Source: Mariannaea sp. PMI_226
Taxonomy: Eukaryota > Ascomycota > Sordariomycetes > Hypocreales > Nectriaceae
Direction of reading: 5' to 3'
Assembly: GCA_024336345.1 (NCBI GenBank)
Contig: JANFOG010000003.1
Span: 2,052,501-2,116,500, forward strand
Length of the DNA: 64,000 nt
Shown: piece by piece, positions 23,501-34,916 of the stretch
How the letters are laid out: every line of letters begins with the position of its first letter
Position numbering within the stretch: position 1 is the first letter of the stretch
Position numbers and translations under genes: made by a program
Notes under the pieces: model-generated
Databases searched by the model: none
Told to the model about the DNA's origin: nothing
Seen by the model: only the letters and a program-made list of their open reading frames with translations

Positions 23501-25275
23501 GACGCTTCTGAGCCATCCTCTGAAGGTGACGCATTTCTGGTGGGACTTCGGTGTTTCATAGCAGATTTTCTGGGGGATAACGACCGTGGGGGCGGTTCAT
23601 GTCTCACGACAAGTTGGTCCGTCGTAGCTGCAAAGCGAGGAGTTCGAGCAGGACTTTCAGAGTGCACGCGTGTTCGCTGTGATGGTACTGTTGGTTTCTC
23701 AGCCTCAGTCTGAGCTTGGATCTGAGATTGTTGGTCCTGGGACAGGTCTCTTTTAACCAAGGCAGAATTCTGGGGCGGTGATTCTATAGCAGTCGTAGCT
23801 TCCCGATGTTGGGGTATTTCTTCAGGCTGACTCGACTCGTCTTTCAGCTCCGGGTATTCATCAACGACAGGGAGTCGTGCCTCTGTATCGTCTGACTGAG
23901 GAACTATTACTTCCACATGTTTTGTTTCTTGTGGTTCATCAGCCTCCGACTCGGATTCTAGTCCAGACTCAGAATCCATCTCATATTCTTGTTGTTGTAA
24001 CTCCGGCTCTTTCGCCACTGGTGGAGGTAGTTGGTTGACAGAAGGCTCGAGTGTTTGCTGTAGATCCTCATCGTGAACCTGTTTCGCGACTACAGCCATA
24101 CCCTCTGCCTCACGCTGCTGTGGAGGGGGTGATGGTGGCGTTGATGGGTTCAGTACGGCAGTCTCCTTTAGTCTGTTCGTATTTCCTCTAGCCAAGTGTG
24201 ATCCTCCGCGTGAAGCATTATTTTTCTTCTTTTTGACTGGTTTCTCAGAAGCATGCCTGACGGTCTGCTCGCGCATGTACAATTCGCTTCGTGGAATCAT
24301 CCTCCTGGAGTTTGCATCGTAAACTAATGTGTGATCTTCGCCAACGGACGCCACCCGATCCAAGCCCGTTTCGCTCTGAGAACGAGGGTAGGAAAAGTTG
24401 ATGGAGGAACTTGGGCTGCTTGCTCGCTCATCAGAACGCCTCTTATCTAGGAGCCCATCTGTGCGGCGAACATGGGATAGATCACCGGTTTTTGCACCAC
24501 CAAACCAGGACCCAGTCCCTTGCCCGTCTTTCATTTTTTGGCTAGCCGTACGAAATGGCTGAATCTGTAAGCTCGAGGACCTCTGGTGATTTGAACTGGT
24601 CGTCTCAGATTGATGGTGTTCATCTCTGGGTAGACTGGGCACGGGAGGAACATCGATATCGTTTGATCTCGGCACGGTGCCATGGCCTGGAGATGGCGAC
24701 CGGAACGTCCGCTCTGTCATGGACGAGGTGCTAGGTGATCTCTGAAGCTCTTTTCGACCTCTATCTCGACTGCCGGTAGATGACACGGATGCGCTGCGCC
24801 GCATCGCGCGCTTGGATTGAACCTGGGCGACATTTGTTGGCGTCGTAGGACGGGCTCTGAGCGCCGCAGCGGCGGCAGCAGATGAGAGGGAGACGGAAGG
24901 TTCCCGGCGCGCAAAGGCCGAGGCAGCGGCGGTCGCGGCATTGGGATTGGCGGTTTCCCTGGTGAGAGGCTGTCGCCGGCGCAAAATATCCATTGTCAGT
25001 CAACTACCGCGAGTGATGAACGAAGCAGGCAGCGGGGAGGCATTGACATGGGCATGGGCAGAAAGAGAAAGATAGATTGACTTTATCATCGGCATGGGCG
25101 GGTATCCATCATCGACCTGCTGTAGCGCAAAGCCGACCGAAAGGTCACCTCCCACTACAAACTTTAAAAAGCCAAAAGCCCTATCGTTCGCAAAGTGCGC
25201 GCAAGTTTGCGATAGGCATGTTAGAGCTTTGCTTACCTGGACGGGAGGCCGACGCCTCTTCGAGCCTCCAAACAT
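20575..25275 (-). CDS. large disordered basic/acidic protein, possibly eisosome-scaffold-like
   Basis: The preferred model has a 13-codon first exon (25275-25237, MFGGSKRRRPPVQ), a 267-nt intron with GTAAGC donor and CGACAG acceptor, and exon 24969-20575, giving 1,477 residues. The alternative is a single exon starting at 24993 (MDILRRR, 1,472 residues). The spliced start is favoured because donor and acceptor are both phase 0, a CTGAC branch site is present, and the joined end runs into the conserved-looking NPNAATAAASAFARREPS and SLSSAAAAAALRARP stretches. The protein is mostly Ser/Pro/Glu-rich and disordered. Between 21420 and 22040 there are repeated short units of the type LKKSLR, MRKSMR, LRKSLR, LKPSLR, followed by two DSSDE acidic sites and a basic C-terminus ending TLRKMFGLHD. 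An NPNA-xx-AA start with basic ends recalls fungal eisosome scaffolds (Seg1/Eis1 type), but this is a weak inference. Cortical membrane association is possible. Confidence 0.7.
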
Positions 25276-27447
25276 TGTGGGCGGTGCAGGCGGCGCGAGG
25301 GCCAGCGGCGATCAGCAAATAATGAGCATCAGCGTTGCAAAGGGGTATCAATGTAAGTAAAGAGGTGTTTTCCTTCTGCAGCGATTGAATAGTATACCAG
25401 TTAACAAATACACTATGGTGGGAATGATGCTTTTTACCGTCCTCTGGAGGGAGAAGAAGAAATGTCCTTGCCTGGTTGGTTGGTGCCAGATGACGAAAGG
25501 GCCTCCAAGCCACTCAAGCTAAGGAGGGAGCTCCACCGAATTTTCCTTCCAACTAATCTGTACGGAGCCGGGGGTCTGGATTAATGTCAGGTACCTGAAG
25601 TGTGGTGCGAGTTATGCTGCCCACTTTGTACATTCAATGCTGTCAAAGACCGATCCACCCGGTCGCTACCTTATTACCTTGGACAATCTGCAGGTCTGAG
25701 ATGACTGGTTTTGGAAGTGCTCATGCCATTAGATCGTATTCGGACGTACGCATTGAATGCGTTGCACTTCAAGGAAATGCCCAGCACTCTTTCGCCATTT
25801 CATCTCTCCTTTCATTCGAGCGCGCTTTTTGCACACAGACCTTTGGGTAATACCTTTAGTTGTGTACAGTTCGCGCAATTTCGCGCATTTCACAGGACTG
25901 CACTGAATTTCTTGACCAACCTAATTCCGAAGAAAATCGGCGTCGTCATAGAGTTCCCGTTCAAGACACGGCGATCTCTGCCAGATGCGTGCGCCATTAT
26001 CTCCGTGGCCTGTGATGACGCATTGGGCACTGTTGGAGCCTCTGAAACAGGCCAACGAGGGGTCGTCCCTGACGTCCCACCCTGACGTCAGCAATGGAAG
26101 CCGGTGTAGTAGCCCCTTTAGTGTCCTTTGTGGTGGCAGCCTAGAGAATCCAATCTCCCCATACTATGTAGCATAGCATTGGATGATAGAGGTGCGAAAA
26201 CCAAAGGTAAGGCGGACAATTTGCAACCAAAACTATATGCTGGGGCGTCTCATTTATGTTTCGCGCTTCTTTGTATGGCTCTGGTTGCAGGAGAAAAGAA
26301 AAAAAAAGGAACCACTATGCTCGGGTTGAATGGCGAAAGGATTCTCGGGGAGGATTCAAGAGATGCTGGCTTCGTTCTTGACATGGCCAACACCGTCAGA
26401 AGATCTTCTGGGAATCGCTGGGCATTATTGCAGTGTTCTGATGGTTTTCATGTGTGTCCTGATATCCTTTTCATGTAACAAGATAACTATTCTCTGTTAT
26501 TGTTTCGGCATTACATGCCAGCAAATCCTCTCCACTTCATATCCACCTAGCTCATCAACATCTGCATGGGTGTTAAGGTTATGACGGAGGGGGCTTTTCT
26601 CCCAAGCACTGGATGGACAAGTTAACGTCGACGATTAAACAAAGTTTGAGATCTGGATAGTATGGAATTCAGATCGCAACGGCCTGATCTGACTAGATAA
26701 GTTTGTTTTAAGACTTTAGATACCTTAATAGTCGTGACAGATATAACACTCGTATAGCCCGACATCTCCCTATTCGCCGCACTATGCTACTAGGCAAAAC
26801 ATCTTCATCAACACCGCATATCTTACTTCCAGCTATCGAGCCTATCTAAGAGGCATACATGAAAGAAGGGAGACTCCTTTAATGACATGGTGGCCTGCAG
26901 ACGGTAAACAGGAGTTGGAGCAATAATCAGGACTGTCCAGGACTATATGCATAACATTCACGATTACGCAGCCTCTCAGTGCAGAAATATTCATGTCATC
27001 CTTGTAGAGTACCCCAGAATCCATCCCTCCTTCACATTAGTCTTGCCTGATTCAAGAATATAAAAAACGAAAAAAAAGAGGAAAAGCTTCGCTACACCTA
27101 GCACTTTGACTATTCACCTACACAACTTTTCCCTTGGAGCATCCTCCTCACCGAGTAGCTCCTCTTCTTCTACCGATTCTCAAACATGAAAATGTACTCC
27201 ATCTCTCAATGGTCGCCATGTCTCCTGGACAATACCTGCACCAAACGGCCCAGCCGCATTCAATAACTTCCCCTCAGTCGCTTGTTTATCTCTTAACCAA
27301 GATCCTAAAGGCGGCATCCATAAAAGAAGCGCTCCCTGCATGCAACGCTCGGAGCAAGCTTAAACAATTGACTTCGACAGCTCCAAAAAGGAGATTTTAC
27401 GGAGACAGTAACAGCCTGAGAAATTCGCCTGGCACCAACTCCAATAT
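25276..27447. other. intergenic interval
   Basis: This interval is upstream of the large disordered protein gene and downstream of the next minus-strand gene. The open frames at 25602-26584 overlap in several frames and have no recognisable content. A TGTACGGAG motif sits near 25559-25567. The part from about 27050 to 27447 is presumably 3' untranslated sequence of the gene ending at 27448. No gene is supported. Confidence 0.55.
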
Positions 27448-29420
27448 CTAGACTCGGACTTGTGCCGGCAAGCCTTGACCAGGTCTCTGTATATCGGGCG
27501 GTACTTCTGGTGGCGGGTCTGGGTATTCTTCTTCAAATCCATCTCCATAGTCTGGTCCCTCAGAGTGCGTTGAGTGGCTATTGCCCGTTTCCATTGGGGG
27601 AGCACCAGGCTCACGCAGGAAGTCGACTTGGTCGTGTGCTGGGGCTTGCGTACCCCTGGCTGAAGATTTTCCATTCTTCCTCGCTTTTCGACTCTTGGCC
27701 TTTGCTTTTTCAAGTAGACGCTTGCGGTCCGCCTCCTCTCGTCGATGGCGGCGGTCTTTCATTTCATAGTCTCGGATGAGCGCTCGAGGTGGCTCACCAA
27801 AAATACCCTCGTACTCACAAAACTCGCATATCCAAATATCTTCCGGTTTGGGTGGGTTGTGCTCATATTTCTCTGCAGCAAGCTGCCGGCGGTGACGAGC
27901 TGCAACGTTGAGCTCCCTCTCCAGCCGGCGACGTTCCCTCCGACGCGAAGTTCCAGGTCTACCAATGCCGGCTTTTGATGAGGCTTCGGGCGGCGGAAGG
28001 TCGGTGCCATGTGCGGACAAGGGCGGAACATTGGATTGCGTCTGCGTCGCCATGTTCTGCTTTGACGAATTACCTTGACGATAAATTAGTAACCGCTAAT
28101 AGAATAAATGCGTATTGGCTTACCAGGCCACCGGACAGTACCAGGCACTTGCGAGTCACAAGTGAAGGTAAATTGCGTCGACGCAGGCGTTGTCTTCCCA
28201 GCCGTGTGTTGTTGCAAAAGACTAACGTTCTCCTGGCCTTGGGGGCCGAGCTTCTCAGCATTCGCGATGGCGTTAGAGATGATACCAGAACTTTCGTGCT
28301 CTATCAGATAATTAGATGCGATCCAAAGAGAATGGTTATGGATAGACAGTGCTAAGAAATGTGTGACATCGAAAAAGTGGCAATGGGGGTGGGAAGAGTA
28401 GTTTATGAGCAAATGTTGTCAGTTGGTTCCCAATGAAGTGTTTTCATGTCTGTCAAGGTGTAGGTGCAACTATGCATCTTGCACCTTCCCTCAGCTAAGG
28501 GATCGAGGTGTGCACAATCCGCGTTAACGAATTTCAAAAGGCAACTGAGCTTGACAACATTGGCGCATCCATACTGCACCCCGAACCTATCATCGCGGGG
28601 TTGCAAAGTGGAGACAAGATTCAAGCAAAAAGTACACCGGCCACCTACCAGATGAGGCCCATTGTGGGTTCACTTTAGATGTACGCAGGGTCCATGAATT
28701 GTTGCCGTCGGACAAGGCACGCAAAGGGCTTCTTCCATTTCTCGGACGGCCAAGCCTCCCTCGTCCAGGCCCTGACATTCCTTGATTGCTGGTCGTAGGA
28801 GTGCCAGGTGCTGAATTGGCAGCCTGAGACTGCGGGCTTTCGCCACTACCTTCATTTCCTGGTGACTGAGCTCTGGAGGATATGGCTAGAGAACTTATCT
28901 CATGATTCAGCGCATGTGTGCCACTCAGAAGCAAGTCGCTAGGCGAAGGTATCTTTCGTTTCTTTTTATTGTTTGTGTTCTCTAAGTCGTATGCATCGAC
29001 AGAAAACGTTGCCGAGACGGGAGGCTGGGCAGTCACATGGCGCGCTTGATTAGGTCTCGACGAACGCCGATTTGCACGAATCAGAATTTCAGGAGGGGAT
29101 CTCGTAACAAGAGTACTTCGAGACACAGGCTCTTCCTCGCCGTCAGACAGTCTCAACGCATTCCGCCTTGGCGTATAATTACGACCCAACTCATTGCGGC
29201 GAGTTTGGCTGGCCGGACTTGTTGGGCCTGTAGTTGACGAAGACGTCTCGTCTATCGCGGTGTAAGGTGGGTAATAGAAAAGGGGGGCATGTTGGTGTGT
29301 TGATGTTGGGCATTTGAGGGTATCAGCAACCTCGGGGGATAGGCGATCTCGTAAGCGGCGTTTCGGCAGCGGCCGAATCGGTCGGCGTGGTAATGTCGAT
29401 GATACCGTATCAGGGGACAT
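27448..29420 (-). CDS. conserved fungal protein with WICEFCEYE motif, unknown function
   Basis: Three exons, 29420-28649, 28300-28124 and 28073-27448, give 524 residues; the introns are 348 and 50 nt. The joins produce ASSEHESSGIISNA and RVRWPG-type continuity (TVRWPGNSSKQ), restoring one frame throughout. The N-terminal half is basic and Ser/Pro-rich (MSPDTVSSTLPRRPIRPLPK). The C-terminal part has a basic coiled-coil-like helix (RRRERRRLERELNVAARHRR), then IWICEFCEYEGIFG at about residues 396-409 and a long charged helix. The Cys pair could be half of a zinc site, but no second pair is close. I recall the WICEFCEYE segment from other ascomycetes but know no function; nuclear location is inferred from the basic stretches. 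The frame is open upstream of the ATG and includes a hydrophobic stretch, but a CTAAC...CACAG acceptor 14 nt before the ATG suggests that stretch is a leader intron. Confidence 0.72.
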
Positions 29421-31242
29421 TGTCGGGCTGGGATCTGTGAGCCAGCAACGAGAGTGTCGCGTTAGCAGAAGGAACACCATAACGCCAAGTAGAGCTGTCC
29501 CCAAGACAGAGAGTGAGAACATGAGTGCAGGAGAGCAACCAGTGCGGGGTCGAAGCAGGATTGGCATCGCAGTTGGCAATATCTCTGCCCCGACAGCTGC
29601 TACTGGCAGGGCACAGCCTACTGGCAAGCATAAAGCGTTGAGAGGAATAGGGGAGAGCGTACCCATCACTCATGGTATCTATCTAGATTCGAAGTTGACA
29701 AAAGGTAAGAGCAGAGAGGGGCTGGACTTGAGGCAATCGAATGAAATCGCAAGTACGAAGTAACAGGTGGCAGTGGCTTGTCGAATCAAGATGTTGAACA
29801 GATAGGTGGTTGGCGGGGTATCGAGGAATTGTTGGAGGAGGATTAGGTGCGTTGTTCGATCGGGGTCGATAGCCTTCCACATGTCAGACAGAGCACTGGT
29901 CTGGTGAAGAGACAGAGAGATGAGGTGAGAGAGACAACGTCCAGCGTTGTAGGCGACAGACCTGTCCACGGACAGACCTTGATGGCCTTGCAGCGCTGGA
30001 GCGGACACAACTGTCTATCGTGTGTGATTCAAGGTGACAAGTGGGTAGATGAACGGCTGCCGGTTCCGAATGCCGACTTACCAGTAAGCTGGCTGGCAAC
30101 CTGACCAGCGGACAGAGGTAAGGAAGAGTTACCTCAGCCGAAGGCCCGGGGAAGAAGGCGGCCCTGGGGCGGGAGGATCAAACAGCGGAGAAGAATGTAA
30201 AGAAGCAAGAGTCCCAGTCGTGACAGTGAAGCTCGGTGAAGGTCGAGCTAGGCGTCGTCTGTGACGAACGGGTCATTAGATTGCGTATGCGTAGGGCATG
30301 ATTGCAAATGATAATTAGTGGTGGCTGCCCTCTGTGCGGGTTGGGTTAGGAGGTGGGCACCACCAGGGCCATCAACACGACGACAAGACTTAGTCAGCAG
30401 GGGTCCGTCCTGCACACTGCCATTGAGTGCTTGGTCTGTCTGGTTGGTTAGTCAGGCGGGGGATTTGTGCAGTGGGGTTGGAGTTGGGTGCCAGGGCGGC
30501 TGATATGAATTATGCTGTGTATGAAGTCTAGGTTACGCGGATGTGGGTTCTGCATAAGGTAAGGTTGAGAAGAATTATGCTGGACAGGTACGGGCACAGG
30601 TACGTATGGATCTTGGAGGGACCGTCGGCGGCAGTCCTAGGTCCAGTGTAGGTCCAGTGTCGGTCCTGCAAGTCACTAAAAAGCCTGGCCGACCAGCCTG
30701 GCCAACCAGCCCCGCCGAGGTTTCTGAGTGGGCAAGAAGGGCTGCCGCTTTCACTAGAGCAGCTGCTCCCTGCAAAGTTGGAAGGCAAAGCGCCTGGCTA
30801 CCTTCGTTAGTGAGACCACCCACTGCCCACGCCCACGCATCTTGAGTTCCCCGTCCGCTCGCCTCTTCAATCTTTCACTCGTTTTACCCAAACTCACCTC
30901 GCACTCTCACCCGCTGTCCTGGGCCCTCCAACTCTGTTCCCTTATCCTCCTCGGCCCTTCTTCGTCTCGTTCCCCGTGCGCCCTTTTCCGCTCTCGACAT
31001 GCCCAGTTGCCAATCTCAACTTCGATTCAACCTCTCTCCATCGTCACGTCTCTGCCAGCCCCAGTAGCGATTTCATCGGCTTCGGCCATCTGCGGCTTCC
31101 CTGCTCACCACTGGGCACCCTGCCAATTCTGTCGCGCCTCCTCATACCTCAACTCTCTTGGCGCACTCGAATCCTCCCGTCTCAACCCTCCTCTTCCTAT
31201 CGCCTTCTCCTGTCTCCCTCCTCCTCTCCTCCTCTTCTCTCA
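29421..31242. promoter_or_regulatory. divergent promoter interval between the CxxC gene and cti6
   Basis: About 1.8 kb separates two divergent start codons. The cti6 side (30850-31242) is strongly C/T-rich on the plus strand, as expected for a leader. The frame of cti6 is open for 89 codons upstream of its ATG, but the composition is leader-like (Pro/Ser/Leu from C/T-rich codons). No other gene is supported. Confidence 0.5.
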
Positions 31243-33321
31243 ATGGCACCGCCCTCGCCGCCGCGCCGATCGTCGAGAGCTCGCGCTACCAATCCACAGT
31301 CCCAGCAATCCTCCGTCTCGTCAGGCGCGTCCAGTCGTCACGAGCGAAGCACAAGATCCGTCACAAAGCCCTCCTCCAACAAATCAACTCCAAGCCTCTC
31401 GTTGTCGTCGGAATCAATCGACGAACTTGACGACACCCTCCTTAGCCGTAGACGAAAACGCGGCCTTGACGAAGAAACTTACAAGTCTTCGCGGCTAGAC
31501 ATATTTGAAATGACCGGCAGCGAAGACCTTCAGGATGAAGAGGATGAGGCCGTCCGCTGCATTTGCGGTGCTGAGGAATACCCAGGTCGACCACCTGTAG
31601 ATGGCCCCGACGCAGATTACTTTGCTGCCATTGAGCTCACCGAAGAAGTTACCGGCTTCTTCGTGCAATGCGATATTTGCAAAGTCTGGCAACACGGTGC
31701 CTGCGTTGGCATCTTCAGCGCTGAAAGTTCTCCCGACGAGTATTTTTGCGAGCAGTGTCGCAAAGACCTGCACAAAATTTATTCAGCTGGCAATGGGTAT
31801 GTCACATTTTCCATTTCACCTCCCCGGACGCAAAGGAGATTACTTGCCACCCAGGCGTGGTAGTCACGCACTTTCGCTGTCTGTGCTGGCTTGCCTGATC
31901 ATCCTCACGTTTCGGCTACTCTCTCTGTGCTCTCCCGGACCCATGAATTTTCTCCGTTATGCACTAAGACACCACTCTTCGCACTATTGCTAACACAATG
32001 TTCAACATATAGTCAGAAGTATTCAAAATATCTTCCTCTCCACCGACCATCCCGTGCCCCCTCTCGAGCTGCCTCTATCGCCAAGGAAGGCACTCGATCA
32101 CCCAAGAATGGGCCGACCAAAACCCAAAAACCTGCAGTATCTCAAACCTCGAAGCGACGTTCCACAATGAATAGCCGTGATCGGGCATACGAGGATGAAC
32201 AACTCCTCCGCGCAATTGAGGCAAGCAAGGAAGATGCTCCTCCTGATGTCGTTGAGAGCGTCACCAGGAGAACCAAGCGCGGTCGTAGTGACAGTGAAGA
32301 GTCCGTTGCCGTAACATCTCAAGAATCAGACGACAAGCTGATTTCCTCAAGGAACAATCCGAGTGTTAAGAGACAACGGACTAGTTCTCGATCTGTGTCG
32401 CCTCCGACTGAGCCAGCTGAGACGCCTAGCATTGAGCCGTCGGATGACGAGTCTAACACTCGGAGTCTGGCAAAGAAGGCCCGGAATGGCAAGCTTCAAC
32501 GAGAAAAGGTTGAAAAGCTGGACAAGCCTGAAAAGGACGAGAAGGAACGGCTGCGACAAGACGCCGCCACCAAACGTAAGGGGCGTGCCGAAAGGCGACG
32601 GGTAGAAGGTACAGTCAAAGCCAACTCACACTTTCAGACACCACCAGCTAACACAATAGCAGACTCGGATCCTCCTGAAGACGTTCCCACTGCAACCAAA
32701 CCACCGATTCCCAAAATTGAAGAACCCCCGACCGAACCCGAACCGCCAGCTGAACCGCAAGCCGCCCCCGACACTCCCCCGACGAGTCATCCAACAGTTG
32801 GGAGCTCTCACAAGAGAGGAGCCAGAAATAATCTCAAAAAGGGAAAGGGAAAGAACCAATACACCAGAGATCGAGACGGAGAGACCAGTGAATCCCCAGC
32901 GAGGTCAATGTCTCGTGATATTCAGAAGAACGGTGATGAGCCACCAACTCTGGTGCACGCAAAGCCATTAGTCACCGATCATCGAAGCAATGCCAGATCC
33001 AAGACAGCTATGCCAAATAAATTGAGCATGGTAGATATGAAGCGACGGGTCGGTGCTATTATGGACTTTATATCGAGAACACAAGTTGATTTAGCTGCCG
33101 AATCCTACCCTTTGTTCAACACGGAGTTCAGCAGCGGGCAGACATCGCCTCGGAAGACCCCAGGCCGAATAAATGGTAACTCAGAAGCTCAATTAAGCGC
33201 TGATGAGAGGGAAACGTCTCCGGAGCCATCGCAAATGAAGGATTTCAAGGAGCTGAACTGCATGGAAATGATGGATGTTCTCACACGAGATATGGTCAAG
33301 TGGCAGAACCATTATGCATGA
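31243..33321 (+). CDS. cti6: Cti6-like PHD finger subunit of the Rpd3 histone deacetylase complex
   Basis: Exons 31243-31796 and 32013-33321 are joined across a 216-nt intron, with a probable further in-frame 51-nt intron at 32609-32659. The protein is 603 residues if that intron is removed, 620 if kept. A complete C4HC3 PHD finger is visible: C106, C108, C143, C146, H151, C154, C169, C172, with the CDICKVWQHGACVGI core and SPDEYFCEQC end. After the first intron, QKYSKYLPL continues the family pattern, and an EDEQLLRAIEASKED helix follows. Cti6 in yeast bridges the Rpd3L deacetylase and co-repressors, and its PHD finger reads histone H3 methylated at lysine 4. The long insert between the first and second Cys pairs is usual in this family. 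The rest is charged and disordered. The start is chosen by the MAPPSPPRRSSR N-terminus and its CAATGG context. It converges on mtg1, with 563 nt between the stops. Confidence 0.9.
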
Positions 33322-33884
33322 TGCCAGTGAATCTAACATGATTGGGTTCGAAATGACAAATTCAGTACAGGTTTTATGTTTGGGCCAGGTGCTATAATTC
33401 CAGGCGTTCAACGGTTTCAGGGCATTCGCGGCGTTCGAAGATATCCTCAACGCTGCAGGAGGGTTTTTGTTTGTTTTTTTCCTTTTAATTCAGGTCGGTT
33501 TTGGGGGGTGGCTTTTCTCTGCTTTTATTCTTTTTTTTTTTAATCTCTCACCCTCTTTCTTTTTATTTTCCTACTCGACCATTTCTTCCTATCCTTCAGA
33601 GGAATACCCAGCCTATATGGGATTCCTCAGAGCTGATCGCGGAACATACACATATATACCCTACTTGCACACCAGGGTTGCGCTACTGTTCGACCAAAGA
33701 GAGGTCCTAGATAATCATACCAGGTACGGCAAGGAATACATTTTGGTGGAGAATTGAAACTGTCCGCTTGTAAATAGAATTAATTGACAAGGTGGTCCAC
33801 AGGACTGACGAAATGTTCAAATGCAAAAGTATCTATATCGTACAATTGTGACGCGCTCAATATACGTAAAAGTCGTGCCTCTCG
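33322..33884. other. convergent 3' interval, cti6 and mtg1
   Basis: This AT- and T-rich interval between two converging stops contains a run of about 11 T near 33531-33541 and no supported gene. Confidence 0.6.
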
Positions 33885-34916
33885 TTACGCACCAGCCCTT
33901 TCTTGGGCACGTGCTAGCTTCTGTTGCTTCTTCGCCTGGTTCAAGCTCAACGCAGGCTCAACTAGCCTAGTCTGATGCTTAACAATGGCCTCCTCGGATA
34001 AGTCATCCAGGACGTATCTTCCCAGTTCGCCGTTTCGCCACTGGGACAGCACACGAGCAGCAGCCTTTTGCCAGTTGGGCGCTCCCCCTTTCTTGATCTT
34101 GCCCTCTTTCAAGCTCACGTTTTCTAAGAACTGGTTCACGTCATTGGTTGGTTCACTCCATCGCTCGTACAATGCTGGATCCCACAGGTTCAGTCTGTAG
34201 AGGAGATAGTCGGCCAAAACTTCATCGGGGATCAGTCCCGTCTTGATGCCTTGCATCATTGCAATTTTTAGCATTGTCTCGCCATCCTCAATGTACGGCT
34301 GGAATATACCAGGAGTGTCTAGCACGTAGACTCCGTCACCCACCCCGCCATTCTCCTCCGTCTCCAGAATCCGGACCGGCGTGCCTACTTTGCGTGTCAC
34401 ACCCGCCTGGTCGCCCGTCTTTGCCGCCTTAGCCTTCTTCCCGCGAGTTCCAAGTTTCCGTAGAGTGTTGAGCAGTGTGCTCTTGCCCACGTTGGGCATT
34501 CCCACGATGAGAACTCGCATGCCGGTTAGCGAATCAACCGCTCGCGCCACCTCCTTGACTTTCTTGAGCAAGTTTTTCGTCGTGTCTGGTCTGTGCTTGT
34601 CCCAGAGAACCATTCGGCCTCCATGGAGCTTGCGAAGAGCATTGGCAGCGTGTGGGGTATCCGTTCCAAGGTCAGATTTTGTATAGACGATGATGCGCTC
34701 ACGACCGGCTACCGATCGTTCAAGCACAGGATTATGCGTGGACAGAGGCAGTCTGAAGTCACGGCATTCAAGGACTAGGGAGATGTTGGAGAGTGTCTGT
34801 GTAATTTTGGACTGGCCCGCCGCATGATGACCGAGAAAGTAGGTCTTCGGGATGGAACCGGGGATCTCAAAAGACCGGCGGGGTATGAATTGTGAGGGCT
34901 TGATGATTCCAGACAT
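33885..34916 (-). CDS. mtg1: mitochondrial ribosome-associated GTPase Mtg1
   Basis: A single exon of 343 residues. The G motifs appear in the circularly permuted order of the YlqF/RbgA family: G4 TKSD at residues 79-82, then G1 GMPNVGKST at 139-147, a GVTR G2 at 172-175 and G3 DTPG at 200-203. The C-terminal third is the usual helical domain. The family acts in mitochondria in late assembly of the large mitoribosomal subunit, binding 21S rRNA on the matrix side of the inner membrane. The N-terminus is rich in basic and hydroxyl residues (FIPRRSFEIPG), compatible with import. Length is close to yeast and human Mtg1. The start has no competing ATG upstream in frame. Confidence 0.95.
   Translation of the reverse strand: MSGIIKPSQFIPRRSFEIPGSIPKTYFLGHHAAGQSKITQTLSNISLVLECRDFRLPLSTHNPVLERSVAGRERIIVYTKSDLGTDTPHAANALRKLHGGRMVLWDKHRPDTTKNLLKKVKEVARAVDSLTGMRVLIVGMPNVGKSTLLNTLRKLGTRGKKAKAAKTGDQAGVTRKVGTPVRILETEENGGVGDGVYVLDTPGIFQPYIEDGETMLKIAMMQGIKTGLIPDEVLADYLLYRLNLWDPALYERWSEPTNDVNQFLENVSLKEGKIKKGGAPNWQKAAARVLSQWRNGELGRYVLDDLSEEAIVKHQTRLVEPALSLNQAKKQQKLARAQERAGA

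Noticed and set aside
24761..25003. Frame reached by splicing the 13-codon exon to the GCGGTAG acceptor near 25005
   Set aside because: It is open for only 80 codons and ends, whereas the CGACAG acceptor joins the same exon to the 1,465-codon frame.
28650..29669. Extending the CxxC protein upstream to include a membrane span
   Set aside because: A CTAAC branch site and a CACAG acceptor lie just before the chosen ATG, so the hydrophobic stretch is better explained as part of a leader intron.
30976..31242. Upstream in-frame extension of cti6
   Set aside because: The sequence is C/T-rich leader; the family N-terminus fits the ATG at 31243.
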